A stretch of 64,000 nucleotides of DNA from Nemopilema nomurai (lineage: Eukaryota; Cnidaria; Scyphozoa; Rhizostomeae; Rhizostomatidae), in contig ML133432.1 in assembly GCA_003864495.1 (NCBI GenBank), positions 2,034,095-2,098,094 on the forward strand, given 5' to 3'. The notes under the pieces are model-generated. The model was not told where the DNA came from, did no database searches, and worked only from the letters and a program-made list of their open reading frames with translations. Both the position numbers and the translations under genes were made by a program. Positions 1 to 13,200 of this stretch are shown here, piece by piece. The first letter of the stretch is position 1; each line of letters starts with the position of its first letter.

Positions 1-149
1 AAACAAAGAAACCATTGTTAACGACAGCCTGCGTTAGTCTAATAATGTCCCTGACGAAATATATCTTCCAGTGATTACCTAATTTTTAAGATTTAACACA
101 CCCACCTCCTATTAAAATGTGACTACAGCTTTAATATCCATCTTCCAAG

Positions 150-1850
150 TCTTCCTGGTCTTCGTGAATCTTGACAGCAGCCATCTGATTTTTCGCATCA
201 TCTCTTGCCTTTCTTGGTAAACTCTCCCTTGGTCTGAACTCTTGAGCCTTCGGGTTCAACTTGACATTGACGGCACAGTTTTCTCCCCCAACTTCTAAAT
301 CGCAAATAAGTTGGAGCGGTCGCTCAACGATGTAACCATTGCCTAACTTGATCTTTAATCCACATACGACACCATCCCTGCCGATAACCTATCCAATAAC
401 TCTTCCCTTTTATCCAGTGGGCTCTGTTTTTGTGTCTTCTTTCAACAGCACTACTTTGCATTATTCGGGATTTCGACGTGACTTCCATTTTGCTTGAGCT
501 TTCTTTCCTCCAGTGCGTACAAGTACTCTCCCAACCACCTCTTTCGTAACTGTTCCTTGCTTTTGGCCAGAAATACAATCCTCTTTGGAAGCGTTTTCTC
601 ATCCTCTATCTTGTGCAGATCTACTTGTAGCATTTGCGCTGGTTGCCCTCTGATCAGTATGTTTGGCGTGATGACTGGGGTCTCGAACTCTATGTCAACG
701 CATTCTATGTCCAAAAGCGCTTCTTCCAACTCTGCAAATTTGAGTATGCTTCGGCAAATAACCTTTGCGAGACTTCTTGTCATTGTGCCAATCAGCCGCT
801 CAAAAAATCCTCCCCACCATGGGGCACATGAGAGGTTGAACCTCCATTTGATTTTGTCAGTTGCTAAGTAGTTCATCAACTCCTCATTCTTCTTGAGCCT
901 GCTTAGCCACTTCTTGGCTGCAGTGAAAGTCTTGCCATTATCGCTAACCATTAGTTTTCGTTTGCCTCTACTTGCGACAAATTCCTTCATTGCTCGCTGG
1001 AATTCTCCCGCCGTCAGGTCTCTGCATACTTTCAAATGCATGGCTCTGGTTGTGGCGCAGGTAAACAAGGCAATGTAAGCCTTCCCAACTGTCTTCTGCT
1101 CACTCGGTACGTGATTGGTCCTGCAAAGTCAACGCTAGTGCACGCAAATGGATCTGTCATTTGTGACCTGAAACTTGGTAGCTGTGAGTTTGAAGGTGCT
1201 GCCAGTCCCTGCACTCGAAACCTCTTGCACTTGCCACAGTTGTGAATGACCTTTTTCACCAATTTGCAGAGTTTAGGTACCCATAACCTTTCCCATATGC
1301 AACTCATTGTCACGGATACTCCCCCATGCAACATTCTTCTATGGCATCGTTCAATTAGTCGTTCCACGTACGTGTGACTTCGTGGTAGAAATATCGATTA
1401 TAGCTGGCACTCTTCCATGGCATCTCCATATGCCTAGTGGATCCTTGTTCAGTGGGACGTCAGGCCTTATCTCCTTAGCCTGCTGTACCTCCCTGATCTA
1501 AAACATCTCTGCTCACTCTATCTCTTCTGCTGTCAGCATCCCAGTCTGCTTTTCCTGACTGCGACAGTTGGCTACAAATCGAAGTAACAGTGCTGTTATT
1601 CGCAATGTCTTCCAAAGTGTATGCCTTTCAAGAAGATCTTTTACAGCATTTGTAATAACCTTTTCTTCTTTGGCAAGCATTTGTCGTTCCTTTTTTGGCA
1701 ACTTTTCAGCTTCTGTTTCTTTACTTTCCCCAATCTTTGGTTGAATCGGCCAACCTTCGTTGCTTGATAGCCAGTGTGGTCCCTTTTCCAAGCAGATATG
1801 TAAAAGATTCCCTTGCTTCAAAAAATCGTTCTGAGTTCTGAGATTCATGT
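150..1850 (-). pseudogene. Decayed BEL/Pao LTR-retrotransposon pol (post-RNase H spacer, integrase, C-terminal domain)
   Basis: Read on the minus strand, three reading frames follow one another in the order expected of a BEL/Pao pol 3' part. The piece at 1513-1850 carries the spacer with a GPHWLSS motif and a LTAEEIE end. The piece at 1032-1367 has an integrase zinc-binding signature (HRRMLHGG, then CGKCK) and the first catalytic Asp in SVDFAGPI. The piece at 451-1068 holds the second Asp in SDNGKTF and the catalytic Glu in APWWGGFFERLIG, typical of this clade. A DUF5641-like tail lies at 324-602 in another frame. Frameshifts separate the pieces and no LTRs are visible, so this is a dead fragment. 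Family assignment rests on these motifs; no database search was possible. Confidence in BEL/Pao is high, in exact borders low. Confidence 0.85.
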
Positions 1851-1856
1851 GGCAGG

Positions 1857-3530
1857 AAACCATTTTTTCGTCGTGATTTATCAAAGCCCAAGCCAAGATC
1901 AGACCGAGTTTGATAGCTTGATATTTAACTCTGAATTATTACTATCGAAGATATATGCTGAAAATTCTTTCTGCGTGGTGATCACCGCTGATTTCAACTG
2001 TCGTCAATTAATGGTGGCGAAATTATATTGAAAATAATGAGGGGAAATTTCTTGAGTCCCTTGCTTCTGAACTTGGTCTTCATCAATTAATCTCATTTAA
2101 TGGCAATGCTAAATCTTGTATTGACTTCAATTTTACGAATCAGCCACCTCTTTATTGAATCTGGTGTTCATCCATTTTTAAATTAACAGTGTCATCATCA
2201 AATTTCAATGGAAAACTATCAGTTTCAAACATAATATCAAGGCTGACTTTATGGCCACATGAAAAGTATTAATATTTAATTGGAAAGAGCATCTCGATAA
2301 TATACCATGCCCTTATGAGCAGTCAAATTGCTCAATGAAGTACTTTTGAACATTTATTCCAACTTCATTCCTAACAAAGTTACAAAAGTTTTGTGCGAAA
2401 TTGCTCAACCAGATGACAAGCTTCAGGAGATTCAAATTATGATCTCTGAAGGTTCAAGGATGATTGAGGAGGCAAAACAGAATTATTTCCTTAAGGCAGG
2501 GAAAACTTTAGCAAGCCCTGGAACCCCTAGCAAAACGTATTGGTCCTTGATCAATACTGTTCTCAACAAGGCCAAAATTCCGATTATACCACCGCTCCTA
2601 GACAACGGGCTACTTGTGACTGATTTTACTGAAGAGGCACAATTATTCAACGATTATATCATACTTCAGTGTACGACGATCGACACAGGCAGTGCAATTC
2701 CAGAACAGATCCCAGTAACTTCTACCTTGATAAATACCTTTGCTATCTCCGAAAACGATACTACAAATAATACGGTCACTTAATCCTAGCAAATCACATG
2801 GCTGGGATGAAATATCGGTAAGAATGATCAAGCTGAGTGATGCTGCATTAGTCGCTCCATTCAAGATAATACTCACAAATTGCCTGAGGAGTGGTATATT
2901 TCCCCAAATATGGAAGCATGCTAATGTAGTGCCTGTTCACAAGAAGAACGAGAAAAATTTGAAGGAAACTACCGTCCGATTTCGCTGCTTCCTATCTTTG
3001 GGAAAATACTTGAAAAACCTGTAACGTAGAGAGCTGACAGTGTGCATGTCATGTCGTTTTCGAAGGCTCATCTGTAGAATCATTAGTGTCATTACGCAAT
3101 GCTAATTAATTGCGTGTGCTCGTCATGTGATGACATTTTTATCAATAAATTGGTCGTGATTGTTCGCATTAGAGAATTGAAATATGCACTAGAGACACGT
3201 CTGTTTCTGTTGTCCGCTCTGCCCGGTCATAACAAACTCATCTACGTCTCTCTTTATTCACATCTTGTTTCATCTGATTTACTCAACCCGAATCAGTCAG
3301 GTTTTCGTCCAGGTGATTCAACAGTCAACCAGCTAATCTTTTTAACGCACACAATTTTTAAAGCATTTGATTGTAATCCTCCTCTTGATGTTCGTTCTGT
3401 GTATCTTGATATCGCCAAGGCATTTTGACAGAGTATGGCATGATGGGCTGATTTATAAGCTAAAGCGATGTGGCGTTTCTAATCATTGCTCCTTTGTAAT
3501 GTCACTGGCTTCCACAGCTGGAGGTTGACC
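1857..3530 (+). pseudogene. Truncated non-LTR retrotransposon (CR1/Jockey-like LINE): endonuclease remnant and 5' half of reverse transcriptase
   Basis: Plus-strand fragments of one LINE pol in several frames. At 1857-2031 the endonuclease part shows VVIYQSPSQ and CVVITADFN (the latter the conserved GDFN block with G changed to A). At 2328-2783 the linker before the RT contains SKTYWSLINTVLNKAKIP and PPLLDNG. RT begins at 2740-3024 (KSHGWDEIS, then GIFPQIWKHANVVPVHKK) and continues at about 3240-3530 with NPNQSGFRPGDSTVNQL and YLDIAKAF followed by a frameshift. About 220 bp of unrelated sequence separates the two RT parts. The catalytic YxDD block and everything downstream are missing, so it cannot be active. 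The clade is inferred from the linker and RT style and could be L2/Rex rather than CR1. Confidence 0.8.
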
Positions 3531-3974
3531 CTTTCACCTTCATCCCAAAACTGAATGAAACTTCATTCCAAAATGTCTTCAAATGTTCCGTCTTTAAAAT
3601 AATGCTTTTCCTTTCAATATCCCATTCTCTGACCTAACTGACTTTCAATATCCCATGTCTTTCTTTATAAATTCAAGGAAGGTGATCTCAAGTCAAACAA
3701 ATTAAATAAAGACACGGCTAAATATACCAATATTATATTTAAAAGTGCCAAAATTTTATTAGTACCTGGTTTAGATAATAGCCAGAAACAACTGGCCCCT
3801 CAAACTTCTTTGCATCTACTCTCTTGGCTCTAAACAATACGTAAGAGTACTTGTGATTGTTCCAAAACATTATCTGAACTACAACTTCTGGCCGCTCAAC
3901 CCATTGTCTACAAAACGACATGATTCGTGAAACTTAGCGTTGAACATTGAAAGAGGAAGGTGATTAAAGATAAA
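3531..3974. other. Intergenic stretch, no supported feature
   Basis: AT-rich sequence between the LINE fragment and the first diverged satellite unit. A 60-codon minus-strand frame (3739-3921) is present but matches nothing I recognise and has no splice or start context that supports it. Confidence 0.4.
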
Positions 3975-4299
3975 AAACAGCCTAAGGTGCCTGAAAAGCG
4001 TTTATCAACGTCCAAATACCCTAGCCCAAGTGAAGAATGAAGACGTGAGGACAACTGAACGCATGAGATACTTGCAACTTTATCAGTGAAAGGGGCCTAG
4101 AAAGAATACAACGAAACAAATTGCTTGGCTACTTACCACCTCTCTCAGGTTAGAAGATGTTGTAACTCGTCCTGAAAAGCCTCAGCATACCTTTCAAACC
4201 GTCGTCCTGAATTCCCAACTATGCTCAAAGGAAGAAAGGAAATACTTAGCATCGAAAGCCAGAGGAAGCATAAGGCAAATCAAATATAACCACTACCAC
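3975..4299. repeat. Diverged relic of the 290-bp satellite unit, left flank
   Basis: The segment starting near 3980 (cagcctaaggtgcctgaaa) lines up with the array block acaacctaaggcacctgaaac. Near 4230-4340 the order cgaaag...gtgtagtcgctcc...attggt matches the array order cgaaacag...gtagttgctcc...attggt. Similarity is patchy, so this is an old copy rather than part of the homogenised array. The ACTAC...GTAGT inverted repeat seen in regular units is kept here, at about 4291-4309. Confidence 0.5.
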
Positions 4300-7200
4300 T
4301 AGGTGTAGTCGCTCCTAATCATTGGTTGATTCGTAAAAATCGCATTACCCGTGGATATCTCGTCGAGATATGCCTATTCAATGCTGCTGCGTATGTAGCC
4401 CACGAGCTGAGGTCATACTAGACCGTTGAACGGAGGACTGTCATCACAGATAACACAATAACCTAAGGCACCTGAAACGACGTTTCTCATCACCCCTATG
4501 CCCTACTTCAAGGTGATGAATGGTGATGGAACACCGTCATGCGAAACAGGTAGGAACTAAACAATCTAAATTACCATTTACAATTACTTTAATCATTACT
4601 TTAATTCTGATTATATATACCATTACGTTATTTGTAGTCGTTCCAAATTATTGGTAAAACTGCAAAATTAGTCCCCGTGAATATCCCTAGACCTCGTTCG
4701 AGATACGCCTATTCAATGCTGCTGCGTATCAAGCCAATGGGCTGAGGTCATACTAGAGCGTTGAACGGGGGACTGTGATCACAAATAACACAATAACCTA
4801 AGGCACCTGAAACGACGTTTCTCATCACCCCTATGCCCCACTTCAAGGTGATGAATGGTGTAGAGCACCGTCATGCGAAACAGGTAGGAAACAAACTACC
4901 CTAGCTACTACTGATCACTATGATACATGAGTTGGTCCAAATTGTTGCTTTATTGGTAAAAACTCTCCCACTTGGTATCGCATAACCGTCCTACGATACC
5001 TATTCAATGTTCTTGTGTACTGACCGAGAGACCTTAGTCGGTACTAAACAATGAACTGGGGATTGTGATGACAATAACACAACAACCTAAGGCACCTGAA
5101 ACGACGTTTCTCGTCGCCCCTATGCCCCAGTTCAAGGCGATGAATGGTGATGGAACACCGTCATGCGAAACAGGTAGGAAACAAACTAACCAAGTTACTA
5201 CCTATCACTATGATACATGTAGTTGCTCCAAATTGTTGGTTTATTGGTAAAAACTCTCCCACTTGGTATCGCATAACCGTCCTACGATACCTATTCAATG
5301 TTCTTGTGTACTGACCGATGGGGCCATAGTCGGTACTAAACAATGAACTGGGGATTGTGATTACAAAAACACAACAACCTAAGGCACCTGAAACGACGTT
5401 TCTCATCGCCCCTATGCCCCACTTCAAGGCGATGAATGGTGATGGAACACCGTCATGCGAAACAGGTAGGAAACAAACTACCCAAGTTACTACCTATCAC
5501 TATGATACATGTAGTTGCTCCAAATTGTTGGTTCATTGGTAAAAACTCTCCCACTTGGTATCGCATAACCGTCCTACGATACCTATTCAATGTTCTTGTG
5601 TACTGACCGAGGGGCCATAGTCGGTACTAAACAATGAACTGGGGATTGTGATTACAAAAACACAACAACCTAAGGCACCTGAAACGACGTTTCTCATCGC
5701 CCCTATGCCCCACTTCAAGGCGATGAATGGTGATGGAACACCGTCATGCGAAACAGGTAGGAAACAAACTACCCAAGTTACTACCTATCACTATGATACA
5801 TGTAGTTGCTCCAAATTGTTGGTTTATTGGTAAAAACTCTCCCACTTGGTATCGCATAACCGTCCTACGATACCTATTCAATGTTCTTGTGTACTGACCG
5901 AGGGGCCATAGTCGGTACTAAACAATGAACTGGGGATTGTGATGACAAAAACACAACAACCTAAGGCACCTGAAACGACGTTTCTCATCACCCCTATGCC
6001 CTACTTCAAGGTGATGAATGGTGATGGAACGCCGTCATGCGAAACAGGTAGGAACTAAACAATCTAAATTACCATTTACAATTACTTTAATCATTACTTA
6101 ATTCTGATTATATATACCATTACGTTATTCGTAGTCGTTCCAAATTATTGGTAAAACTGCAAATTAGTCCCCGTGAATATCCTAGACCTCGTTCGAGATA
6201 CGCCTATTCAATGCTGTGCGCATCAAGCCAATGGGCTGAGGTCATACTAAGAGCGTTGAACGGGGACTGTGATCACAAATAACACAATAACCTAAGGCAC
6301 CTGAAACGACGTTTCTCATCACCCCTATGCCCCACTTCAAGGTGATGAATGGTGTAGAGCACCGTCATGCGAAACAGGTAGGAAACAAACTACCCTAGTT
6401 ACTACTGATCACTATGATACATGAGTTGGTCCAAATTGTTGGTTTATTGGTAAAAACTCTCCCACTTGGTATCGCATAACCGTCCTACGATACCTATTCA
6501 ATGTTCTTGTGTACTGACCGAGGGACCTTAGTCGGTACTAAACAATGAACTGGGGATTGTGATGACAAAAACACAACAACCTAAGGCACCTGAAACACGT
6601 TTCTCATCGCCCCTATGCCCCACTTCAAGGCGATGAATGGTGATGGAACACCGTCATGCGAAACAGGTAGGACACAAACTACCCAAGTTACTACTGATCA
6701 CTATGATACATGAGTTGCTCCAAATTATTGGTTTATTGGTAAAAACTCTCCCACTTGGTATCGCATAACCGTCCTACGATACCTATTCAATGTTCTTGTG
6801 TACTGACCGAGGGCCATAGTCGGTACTAAACAATGAACTGGGGATTGTGATTACAAAAACACAACAACCTAAGGCACCTGAAACGACGTTTCTCATCGCC
6901 CCTATGCCCCACTTCAAGGCGATGAATGGTGATGGAACACCGTCATGCGAAACAGGTAGGAAACAAACTACCCAAGTTACTACTGATCACTATGATACAT
7001 GTAGTTGCTCCAAATTATTGGTTTATTGGTAAAAACTCTCCCACTTGGTATCGCATAACCGTCCTACGATACCTATTCAATGTTCTTGTGTACTGACCGA
7101 GGGGCCATAGTCGGTACTAAACAATGAACTGGGGATTGTGATTACAAAAACACAACAACCTAAGGCACCTGAAACGACGTTTCTCATCGCCCCTATGCCC

Positions 7201-10200
7201 CACTTCAAGGCGATGAATGGTGATGGAACACCGTCATGCGAAACAGGTAGGAAACAAACTACCCAAGTTACTACTATCCTATGATACATGTAGTTGCTCC
7301 AAATTGTTGGTTTATTGGTAAAAACTCTCCCACTTGGTATCGCATAACCGTCCTACGATACCTATTCAATGTTCTTGTACTGACCGAGGGGCCATAGTCG
7401 GTACTAAACAATGAACTGGGGATTGTGATTACAAAAACACAACAACCTAAGGCACCTGAAACGACGTTTCTCATCGCCCCTATGCCCCACTTCAAGGCGA
7501 TGAATGGTGATGGAACACCGTCATGCGAAACAGGTAGGAACAAACTACCCAAGTTTACTACTGATCACTATGATACATGTAGTTGCTCCAAATTGTTGGT
7601 TTATTGGTAAAAACTCTTCCCACTTGGTATCGCATAACCGTCCTACGATACCTATTCAATGTTCTTGTGTACTGACCGAGGGACCTTAGTCGGTACTAAA
7701 CAATGAACTGGGGATTGTGATGACAAAAACACAACAATAAGGCACCTGAAACGACGTTTCTCGTCGCCCCTATGCCCCACTTCAAGGCGATGAATGGTGA
7801 TGGAACACCGTCATGCGAAACAGGTAGGAACAAACTACCCAAGTTACTACTGATCACTATGATACATGTAGTTGCTCCAAATTGTTGGTTTATTGGTAAA
7901 AACTCTCCCACTTGGTATCGCATAACCGTCCTACGATACCTATTAAATGTTCTTGTGTACTGACCGAGGGGCCATAGTCGGTACTAAACAATGAACTGGG
8001 GATTGTGATTACAAAAACACAACAACCTAAGGCACCTGAAACGACGTTTCTCATCGCCCCTATGCCCCGCTTCAAGGCGATGAATGGTGATGGAACACCG
8101 TCATGCGAAACAGGTAGGAAACAAACTACCCAAGTTACTACTATCCTATGATACATGTAGTTGCTCCAAATTGTTGGTTTATTGGTAAAAACTCTCCCAC
8201 TTGGTATCGCATAACCGTCCTACGATACCTATTCAATGTTCTTGTGTACTGACCGATGGGGCCATAGTCGGTACTAAACAATGAACTGGGGATTGTGATT
8301 ACAAAAACACAACAACCTAAGGCACCTGAAACGACGTTTCTCATCGCCCCTATGCCCACTTCAAGGCGATGAATGGTGATGGAACACCGTCATGCGAAAC
8401 AGGTAGGAAACAAACTACCCAAGTTACTACTGATCACTATGATACATGTAGTTGCTCCAAATTGTTGGTTTATTGGTAAAAACTCTCCCACTTGGTATCG
8501 CATAACCGTCCTACGATACCTATTCAATGTTCTTGTGTACTGACCGAGGGGCCATAGTCGGTACTAAACAATGAACTGGGGATTGTGATGACAAAAACAC
8601 AACAACCTAAGGCTCCTGAAACGACGTTTCTCATCACCCCTATGCCCTACTTCAAGGTGATGAATGGTGATGGAACGCCGTCATGCGAAACAGGTAGGAA
8701 ACAAACAATCTAAACCATTCAATTACTTAATCATTACTAATTCTGATATATATCCATTACGTTATTCGTAGTCGTTCCAAATTATTGGTAAAACTGCAAA
8801 ATTAGTCCCCGTGAATATCCCTAGACCTCGTCGAGATACGCCTATTCAATGCTGCTGCGTATCAAGCCAATGGGGCTGAGGTCATACTAGAACGTTGAAC
8901 GGGGACTTGTGATCACAAAACACAACAACCTAAGGCACCTGAAACGACGTTTCTCATCACCCCTATGCCCCACTTCAAGGTGATGAATGGTGATGGACAC
9001 CGTCATGCGAAACAGGTAGGAAACAACTACCCAGTTACTACTGATCACTATGATACATGAGTTGGTCCAAATTGTTGGTTTATTGGTAAAAACTCTCCCA
9101 CTTGGTATCGCATAACCGTCCTACGATACCTATTCAATGTTCTTGTGTACTGACCGAGGGACCTTAGTCGGTACTAAACAATGAACTGGGGATTGTGATG
9201 ACAAAAACACAACAACCTAAGGCACCTGAAACGACGTTTCTCATCCGCCCCTATGCCCCACTTCAAGGCGATGAATGGTGATGGAACACCGTCATGCGAA
9301 ACAGGTAGGAAACAAACTACCCAGTTACTACTGATCACTATGATACATGAGTTGGTCCAAATTGTTGGTTTATTGGTAAAAACTCTCCCACTTGGTATCG
9401 CATAACCGTCCTACGATACCTATTCAATGTTCTTGTGTACTGACCGAGGGACCTAGTCGGTACTAAACAATGAACTGGGGATTGTGATGACAAAAACACA
9501 ACAACCTAAGGCACCTGAAACGACGTTTCTCATCGCCCTATGCCCCACTTCAAGGCGATGAATGGTGATGGAACACCGTCATGCGAAACAGGTAGGAAAC
9601 AAACTACCCAAGTTACTACTGATCACTATGATACATGTAGTTGCTCCAAATTGTTGGTTTATTGGTAAAAACTCTCCCACTTGGTATCGCATAACCGTCC
9701 TACGATACCTATTCAATGTTCTTGTGTACTGACCGAGGGCCTAGTCGGTACTAAACAATGAACTGGGGATTGTGATTACAAAAACACAACAACCTAAGGC
9801 ACCTGAAACGACGTTTCTCATCGCCCCTATGCCCCATTCAAGGCGATGAATGGTGATGGAACACCGTCATGCGAAACAGGTAGGAAACAAACTACCCAAG
9901 TTACTACTGATCACTATGATACATGTAGTTGCTCCAAATTGTTGGTTTATTGGTAAAAACTCTCCCACTTGGTATCGCATAACCGTCCTACGATACCTAT
10001 TCAATGTTCTTGTGTACTGACCGAGGGCCATAGTCGGTACTAAACAATGAACTGGGGATTGTGATTCAAAAACACAACAACCTAAGGCACCTGAAACGAC
10101 GTTTCTCATCGCCCCTATGCCACTTCAAGGCGATGAATGGTGATGGAACACCGTCATGCGAAACAGGTAGGAAACAACTACCCAAGTTACTACTGATCAC

Positions 10201-13200
10201 TATGATACATGTAGTTGCTCCAAATTGTTGGTTTATTGGTAAAAACTCTCCCACTTGGTATCGCATAACCGTCCTACGATACCTATTAAATGTTCTTGTG
10301 TACTGACCGAGGGGCCATAGTCGGTACTAAACAATGAACTGGGGATTGTGATTACAAAAACACAACAACCTAAGGCACCTGAAACGACGTTTCTCATCGC
10401 CCCTATGCCCCACTTCAAGGCGATGAATGGTGATGGAACACCGTCATGCGAAACAGGTAGGAAACAAACTACCCAAGTTACTACCTATCACTATGATACA
10501 TGTAGTTGCTCCAAATTGTTGGTTTATTGGTAAAACTCTCCCACTTGGTATCGCATAACCGTCCTACCTATTCAATGTTCTTACTGACCGATGGGGCCAT
10601 AGTCGGTACTAAACAATGAACTGGGGATTGTGATTACAAAAACACAACAACCTAAGGCACCTGAAACGACGTTTCTCATCGCCCCTATGCCCCACTTCAA
10701 GGCGATGAATGGTGATGGAACACCGTCATGCGAAACAGGTAGGAAACAAACTACCAAGTTACTACTATCACTATGATACATGTAGTTGCTCCAAATTGTT
10801 GGTTTATTGGTAAAAACTCTCCCACTTGGTATCGCATAACCGTCCTACGATACCTATTCAATGTTCTTGTGTACTGACCGAGGGGCCATAGTCGGTACTA
10901 AACAATGAACTGGGGATTGTGATTACAAAAACACAACAACCTAAGGCACCTGAAACGACGTTTCTCATCGCCCCTATGCCCCATTCAAGGCGATGAATGG
11001 TGATGGAACACCGTCATGCGAAACAGGTAGGAAACAAACTACCCAAGTTACTACTGATCACTATGATACATGTAGTTGCTCCAAATTGTTGGTTTATTGG
11101 TAAAAACTCTCCCACTTGGTATCGCATAACCGTCCTACGATACCTATTCAATGTTCTTGTGTACTGACCGAGGGGCCATAGTCGGTACTAAACAATGAAC
11201 TGGGGATTGTGATTACAAAAACACAACAACCTAAGGCACCTGAAACGACGTTTCTCATCGCCCCTATGCCCCACTTCAAGGCGATGAATGGTGATGGAAC
11301 ACCGTCATGCGAAACAGGTAGGAAACAAACTACCCAAGTTACTACCTATCCTATGATACATGTAGTTGCTCCAAATTGTTGGTTTATTGGTAAAAACTCT
11401 CCCACTTGGTATCGCATAACCGTCCTACGATACCTATTCAATGTTCTTGTGTACTGACCGATGGGGCCATAGTCGGTACTAAACAATGAACTGGGGATTG
11501 TGATTACAAAAACACAACAACCTAAGGCACCTGAAACGACGTTTCTCATCGCCCCTATGCCCCACTTCAAGGCGATGAATGGTGATGGAACACCGTCATG
11601 CGAAACAGGTAGGAAACAAACTACCCAAGTTACTACTGATCACTATGATACATGTAGTTGCTCCAAATTGTTGGTTTATTGGTAAAAACTCTCCCACTTG
11701 GTATCGCATAACCGTCCTACGATACCTATTCAATGTTCTTGTGTACTGACCGAGGGGCCATAGTCGGTACTAAACAATGAACTGGGGATTGTGATTACAA
11801 AAACACAACAACCTAAGGCACCTGAAACGACGTTTCTCATCACCCCTATGCCCCACTTCAAGGCGATGAATGGTGATGGAACACCGTCATGCGAAACAGG
11901 TAGGAAACAAACAATCTAAATTACCATTTACAATTACTAATCATTACTAATCTGATATATATACATTACGTTATTCGTAGTCGTTCCAAATTGGTAAAAC
12001 TCAAAATTAGTCCCCGTGATATCCTAACCTCGTTCGATACCTATTCAATGTTCTTGTGCGTATCAAGCCAGGGCTAGTCATACTAACGTGAACTGGGGAT
12101 GTGATCACAAAAAAACACAACAACCTAAGGCACCTGAAACGACGTTTCTCATCGCCCCTATGCCCCACTTCAAGGCGATGAATGGTGATGGAACACCGTC
12201 ATGCGAAACAGGTAGGAAACAAACTACCCAAGTTACTACTGATCACTATGATACATGTAGTTGCTCCAAATTGTTGGTTTATTGGTAAAAACTCTCCCAC
12301 TTGGTATCGCATAACCGTCCTACGATACCTATTCAATGTTCTTGTGTACTGACCGAGGGGCCATAGTCGGTACTAAACAATGAACTGGGGATTGTGATGA
12401 CAAAAACACAACAACCTAAGGCACCTGAAACGACGTTTCTCATCGCCCCTATGCCCCACTTCAAGGCGATGAATGGTGATGGAACACCGTCATGCGAAAC
12501 AGGTAGGAAACAAACTACCCAAGTTACTACTGATCACTATGATACATGTAGTTGCTCCAAATTGTTGGTTTATTGGTAAAAACTCTCCCACTTGGTATCG
12601 CATAACCGTCCTACGATACCTATTCAATGTTCTTGTGTACTGACCGAGGGGCCATAGTCGGTACTAAACAATGAACTGGGGATTGTGATGACAAAAACAC
12701 AACAACCTAAGGCACCTGAAACGACGTTTCTCATCGCCCCTATGCCCCACTTCAAGGCGATGAATGGTGATGGAACACCGTCATGCGAAACAGGTAGGAA
12801 ACAAACTACCCAAGTTACTACTGATCACTATGATACATGTAGTTGCTCCAAATTGTTGGTTTATTGGTAAAAACTCTCCCACTTGGTATCGCATAACCGT
12901 CCTACGATACCTATTCAATGTTCTTGTGTACTGACCGAGGGATAGTCGGTACTAAACAATGAACTGGGGATTGTGATTACAAAACACAACAACCTAAGGC
13001 ACCTGAAACGACGTTTCTCATCGCCCCTATGCCCCACTTCAAGGCGATGAATGGTGATGGAACACCGTCATGCGAAACAGGTAGGAAACAAACTACCCAA
13101 GTTACTACTATCACTATGATACATGTAGTTGCTCCAAATTGTTGGTTTATTGGTAAAAACTCTCCCACTTGGTATCGCATAACCGTCCTACGATACCTAT

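Noticed and set aside
5357..5648. Hammerhead ribozyme in the satellite unit
   Set aside because: GAAAC and GATGA-like strings occur, but the CTGANGA core, GAAA and NUH cleavage site are not arranged around three stems as required.
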